From: Dokdonella sp.
GTDB taxonomy: Bacteria; Pseudomonadota; Gammaproteobacteria; Xanthomonadales; Rhodanobacteraceae
Direction: 5' to 3'
NCBI RefSeq assembly: GCF_017744955.1
Contig: NZ_JAGIAG010000008.1
Location: 124,001-188,000, forward strand
Length of the DNA: 64,000 bases
Below the pieces are notes generated by a model, which saw only the letters and a list, made by a program, of their open reading frames with translations, searched no databases and had not been told where the DNA came from. The translations under genes were made by a program, and so were the position numbers. Numbering within the stretch: the stretch's first letter is position 1; each line of letters starts with the position of its first letter. This document shows, piece by piece, positions 60,799 through 64,000 of the stretch.

Positions 60799-61782
60799 TC
60801 AGGGCGTCTCCAGCCCGTCGCGGAAGATCCGGTTCTCGTAGATCACCAGGCCGTCGTTGCCGCCCGCCACCGCGGCGCCGCCGCGCACGCTCAGCGAGGA
60901 AAGCGCGCGACCCTGCGGATCGCAATAGCCCTGCTGCCAGGTCCGGCCGCCGTCGCGGCTTTCGTGGACGCAGCCCTCGAACGTGCTCGCGTACCAGTGG
61001 TCCGCATCGCGATGCCGCAGCTGGTTGACCAGGCCGGGCGGCGAGGACGGCAGCGCCTGCCAGCTCTGCGCGCCGTCGGCGGTGACGTACAGCCCGAAAC
61101 CATCCGCACCCTGCGTCGAGACCATGCCGTGGTCGACGTCGACGAAGCTGGCCGCGTTGATCTTGCCGTGCGGGAAGTCGAGCAGGGTCCAGCTCGCGCC
61201 GCCGTCGTCGCTGCGCAGCACGGCGCCGATGCCCTCGCCCTCGCGAATCACGCCGCCGGTGGCGTAGCCGACCTCGGCGCTGGGGAAGTTCAGTTCGTGG
61301 AAGTTGACGTTGAATTCGCCGGGATAGCTCAGCGTCCAGTTCTCGCCGGCGTCGGCGCTGCTCCAGATCTGGCCGCCCTTGATCGCGACGTAGTTCGTCG
61401 AATCGAGGAAATGCACGTCGAACACGCTGCCCTGCGTGTCGCTGCCCCACGGACCGACCTGGGCCCAGGTCTGGCCGCGATCGGTGCTGCGATACAGGCC
61501 GCGGCGCGCGGCGTAGAGTTCGTCGGCGCTGAACGCGTACGCCCACAGCAGGCTCTGGCCCTGATCGGGCACGACGCGGACCGGCGTCCAGCTGTAGCCG
61601 CCGTCCTCGGTCAGCAGGCCGCAGTTGAACGAGCCGGCGGCGAAGCCGCGCGGACCGTCGGGGAAGTCGAGCGAGGTGACCGAGCAGCTGTCGGTGCCGC
61701 GGGCGACGACCCAGTCGTCGGCCGGAGCGCCCTGGCCGGCGGCGAGCGCCAGGGCGAGAAAAGGTGTAGCGACTGCAAACAT
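60799..61782 (-). CDS. Secreted Asp-box/YCF48-like propeller protein with C-terminal IFRDGLE motif
   Basis: 327 residues from ATG 61782 (AAAGGG upstream). A signal peptide (about 1-20) is followed by a single short propeller with Asp boxes and variants (TEDGGYSW, STDRGQTW, SADAGENW, SDDGGASW, TADGAQSW, SRDGGRTW), resembling YCF48/HCF136-like seven-bladed repeats. The C-terminus YENRIFRDGLETP is the most divergent member of the shared motif set (Leu for Phe). Function unknown. A start at 61887 would add 35 residues before the signal peptide and is rejected. Confidence 0.85.
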   Translation of the reverse strand: MFAVATPFLALALAAGQGAPADDWVVARGTDSCSVTSLDFPDGPRGFAAGSFNCGLLTEDGGYSWTPVRVVPDQGQSLLWAYAFSADELYAARRGLYRSTDRGQTWAQVGPWGSDTQGSVFDVHFLDSTNYVAIKGGQIWSSADAGENWTLSYPGEFNVNFHELNFPSAEVGYATGGVIREGEGIGAVLRSDDGGASWTLLDFPHGKINAASFVDVDHGMVSTQGADGFGLYVTADGAQSWQALPSSPPGLVNQLRHRDADHWYASTFEGCVHESRDGGRTWQQGYCDPQGRALSSLSVRGGAAVAGGNDGLVIYENRIFRDGLETP

Positions 61783-62176
61783 GGATGGCCCTTTGTTCGT
61801 TCCGGAGTCGGCGCACGCGCCGCGCGGGGAACGTACCGGTCGCGAGATCGCCGTGGCGTCGATGACAGCACGAGGGCGTTCGGACAAGCCATCACGGAGT
61901 TCTTACGAAGTGCTTACGCGGCTTGATGGCGCGAGAAAAACCCAGCCGGCGAGCCGGCTGGGCAGGCGTCGATTGCCTGACCGTCGCGCGGTCTCCTGCC
62001 GGCATGCGCGGGAGTGCTTGTCCGCACCGGGCGACGGCTCCGGTCGGTGCGCGTCCGATCGGTGCGCCTCGCCTTTCCGCCTCGCACGGCCGGCACGCTT
62101 CCCGTGCCGGCCCAGGGTCTCGGCTTCCGCTCGTGCGCCCCCTGCCCGCCGGCGTACGACGCGGCGGTTGCGCGCC
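61783..62176. other. Spacer between the DUF11 gene end and the YCF48-like gene
   Basis: These 394 bp hold the terminator at 61936-61962 and, nearer 61782, the leader of the YCF48-like gene. No further gene is supported. A direct GATCGGTGCG/GGTCGGTGCG pair near 62040-62060 is minor. Confidence 0.5.
61936..61962 (-). terminator. Rho-independent terminator of the DUF11 gene
   Basis: CCCAGCCGGC (61941-61950) pairs with GCCGGCTGGG (61953-61962) over a two-base loop. On the minus strand five T follow directly. It is about 215 bp past the stop of the DUF11-repeat gene. Confidence 0.85.
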
Positions 62177-64000
62177 TCAGCGGCGGCGCAATGTTCCGGC
62201 GGCGCCGAGCGACAGCAGCACTCCCATCAGGACGAGCATCCAGCGCGCGTCCAGCGGCACCGGCATCGGCGACGCGGGCGGGGGGCCGACGCTCGTCGAG
62301 ACGCTGCTGGCGTTGTTGTCCGGCATCGGATCGGCCACCGTCGGCGAGTTCGCCGACGCGGTATTGGCGATCGACGCGCCGGCTTCGGCTCGCACATCGT
62401 AGACCGCCGTGACGGTCGCGCTGGCGCCGTTCGCCAGCGCACCCAACGCGCAGGGGAAACCGCTTTCGCACGGCGCGCTCGCCGAGACGAAGCGGAGGCC
62501 GTCCGGCGTCGGATCGTCGAGCACCGCGTCCGGCACGTCGGACGGGCCGCGGTTGGTCACGACGATGCGGTAGGCGAGCGTGCCGCCGCTCGGCGCGCTG
62601 GCGGGGCCGCTCTTGACGACGACCAGATCGGCCGTCTCCGGCACGACCACGACGATCGGCGTCTGAACGGTGCTTGTGTCGTCGTTCGGATCCGGATCCG
62701 GCGTCGGGCTCGACACCGTCGCGGTGTTGACGATCGTGCCGCTCGCCATCGGCGACAGCGCGAATCTCGCCGCGAGTTCCACGCTGGCGCCAGCCGCCAG
62801 ATCGCCGAGCGCGCACGGGAAGCCGGCCGCGCACGGCGCGTCGGCCGAGATGAAGGTCAGCCCCGCCGGCGTCGGGTCGTCGAGCACCACGGCCTCGGCG
62901 GTGTCGGGGCCGGCGTTGGCGACGCGAAGCGTGTAGGCGACCTCGCTGCCCGCGGCCACTTCCGCAGGTCCGGTCTTGGTCACGCTGAGATTGGCCGAGC
63001 GTGGTACGGGCACGACGTCGGTATCGGCGGTGTCCTGGTTGTCGGTCGTATCCGGATCGGTCGTGCCCGACGGCGGCGTCGCCGTCGCGGTGTTGCTCAG
63101 CGTCGTCGCGTCGTCAGGGGCCGTCGCCGTGATCGTGAGCGTCGCGCTGCCGCCGGACGGCAGCGTCGCGATCGTGCCGCTGACGCTCGTGTCGAACACA
63201 CCGCAGACGGCGCCGCCGGTTTCGCCGCCGCAGCTCACCGCGACATCGGTCAGGCCGGCCGGCAGCGGATCGCTGACGGTGGTGCCGTCGGCGTCGCTCG
63301 GACCGGCGTTGGCGACCACGATCGTGTACGTGATCGTGTCGCCGGCCGTCACCATCGCCGGCGCGGTCTTGGTGAGCGCGAGATCCGCGCTGCGCAGCAC
63401 CGGCGTCGTCGCCGTGCCGGTGTTGTTGCTCGGGTCCGGATCGCCGGTCGGGCTCGACACCGTCGCGGTATTGGCGATCGGATCGGCGCCGGCGTAGTCG
63501 GACGGCAGCGCGTAGGTCACGTTCACCGTCACGCTCGCACCGGCGGCGAGATCGCCGAGGCCGCACGGGAATCCGGTGGCGCACGGCGCGTCGGCCGAGA
63601 CGAAGACCAGGCCGGCCGGCGTCGGATCGGCCAGGTTCACCTGCGCAGCCGTGCTCGGCCCGGCGTTGCCCACGACGATCGCGTAGGTCACGTTCGTGCC
63701 CGCGGTCGCGCTCGGCGGGCCGCTCTTCGCAACGCTCACGTCCGCCTGTCCCTGCGGCACGATCTCCACGCGATCCTCGTCGTTGGCCGGATTCGGATCG
63801 GTCTGATCGCCGCCCGCGCTCGCGGCCGCGTTCGTGATCGTCGTACCGGCCTGGTCGGGATTCACCGTCGCCACGATCGTCAACGTCGCCGACGCGCCGG
63901 CGCCGCTCGACGCCAGGTCGCCGATCGTCCACAGGCCGGTCGCCTCGTCGTAGGCACCCTGGCTCGGCGTCGCGCCGACGAAGCTCAGGCCCGCCGGCAA
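62177..64000 (-). CDS. DUF11-repeat surface protein with IPTL-like C-terminal sorting segment (5' end outside window)
   Basis: About 607 residues are visible; the frame runs off the right edge. Four full DUF11 domains and part of another are present, each about 110-130 residues with TAG-x-x-(V/I)TY and NAGPS-type strands (ADVSVAKSGPPSATAG, SADLALTKTAPAMVTAG, SANLSVTKTGPAEVAAG, TADLVVVKSGPASAPSG). The C-terminus has a Pro-rich lead, a hydrophobic helix and a basic end: PLDARWMLVLMGVLL then RRR. This resembles the IPTL/PEP-type CTERM sorting signals. The protein is probably displayed on the surface as a stalk or adhesin. It ends with a different kind of tail from the IFxDGF proteins nearby. Confidence 0.87.
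   Translation of the reverse strand: MPAGLSFVGATPSQGAYDEATGLWTIGDLASSGAGASATLTIVATVNPDQAGTTITNAAASAGGDQTDPNPANDEDRVEIVPQGQADVSVAKSGPPSATAGTNVTYAIVVGNAGPSTAAQVNLADPTPAGLVFVSADAPCATGFPCGLGDLAAGASVTVNVTYALPSDYAGADPIANTATVSSPTGDPDPSNNTGTATTPVLRSADLALTKTAPAMVTAGDTITYTIVVANAGPSDADGTTVSDPLPAGLTDVAVSCGGETGGAVCGVFDTSVSGTIATLPSGGSATLTITATAPDDATTLSNTATATPPSGTTDPDTTDNQDTADTDVVPVPRSANLSVTKTGPAEVAAGSEVAYTLRVANAGPDTAEAVVLDDPTPAGLTFISADAPCAAGFPCALGDLAAGASVELAARFALSPMASGTIVNTATVSSPTPDPDPNDDTSTVQTPIVVVVPETADLVVVKSGPASAPSGGTLAYRIVVTNRGPSDVPDAVLDDPTPDGLRFVSASAPCESGFPCALGALANGASATVTAVYDVRAEAGASIANTASANSPTVADPMPDNNASSVSTSVGPPPASPMPVPLDARWMLVLMGVLLSLGAAGTLRRR
62330..64000 (-). repeat. Tandem DUF11-coding repeats
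   Basis: Within the DUF11 gene, blocks of roughly 350-390 bp recur with near-identical stretches encoding DPTPAGL-(V/T)F(V/I)SADAPC and FPC(A/G)LGDLAAGASV. Three of the four units carry this cysteine pair; the unit at about 63.2 kb instead has VSCGGETGGAVCG. The high local identity suggests recent duplication or gene conversion. Confidence 0.7.

Overview
The window is a GC-rich chromosomal segment, very probably from a gammaproteobacterium of the order Lysobacterales (Xanthomonadales), perhaps Rhodanobacteraceae/Dokdonella-like. This rests on the gene order groEL-groES ... cutA-dsbD-tlpA-aroQ-accB-accC-prmA-DUF3426-fis-purH-purD, on the DUF6776-bactofilin-erpA-nudC block, on a CIRCE element, and on intergenic repeats of a type I associate with xanthomonads. 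The genus is a guess. No tRNA, rRNA, CRISPR array, insertion sequence or prophage was seen.

Left part (1-10.6 kb): the 3' end of a TonB-dependent receptor overlaps a PepSY membrane protein (metal/siderophore uptake). A large secreted Asp-box propeller protein is divergent from a RegB/RegA-type redox two-component pair, with a strong 47-bp dyad between them. A Tat-exported amine oxidase and a secreted delta-60 repeat protein follow.

Housekeeping core (10.8-29.8 kb): groES-groEL under CIRCE/HrcA control, then, after two secreted hydrolases (an Ig-endonuclease I fusion and an M64 metallopeptidase), a co-directional run for copper/thiol handling, shikimate, fatty-acid and purine synthesis: cutA, dsbD, tlpA-like, aroQ, accB, accC, prmA, a zinc-ribbon membrane protein, fis, purH, purD. 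Striking hairpins sit in the groES-groEL, accB-accC and purH-purD spacers.

Envelope and iron region (29.8-42 kb): a TPR protein; an LplT-like transporter fused to a PlsC acyltransferase, translationally coupled to a lipid glycosyltransferase; the minus-strand operon DUF6776-bactofilin-erpA-nudC-ampE; hemJ; a catalytically dead EAL protein; Fur-box-controlled bfd with bfr; rppH.

Accessory region (42.2-64 kb): a TonB receptor, a YbdK-like ligase, a NYN-LOTUS protein, a beta-lactamase-fold pseudoenzyme, two related CadC-like membrane regulators with TPR-rich periplasmic parts, several large secreted repeat proteins, a META/DUF4377 lipoprotein, SRPBCC and DUF488 proteins, a uracil-DNA glycosylase family protein, and a partial DUF11-repeat surface protein.

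The most interesting signal is a short C-terminal motif, consensus [IV]F-x-[DN]-G-[FL]-[DE], within about 11 residues of the stop codon in six otherwise mostly unrelated predicted secreted proteins (Asp-box propellers, delta-60 repeat, endonuclease I fusion, beta-helix). It has no adjacent membrane helix or basic tail and looks like an undescribed sorting or processing tag.
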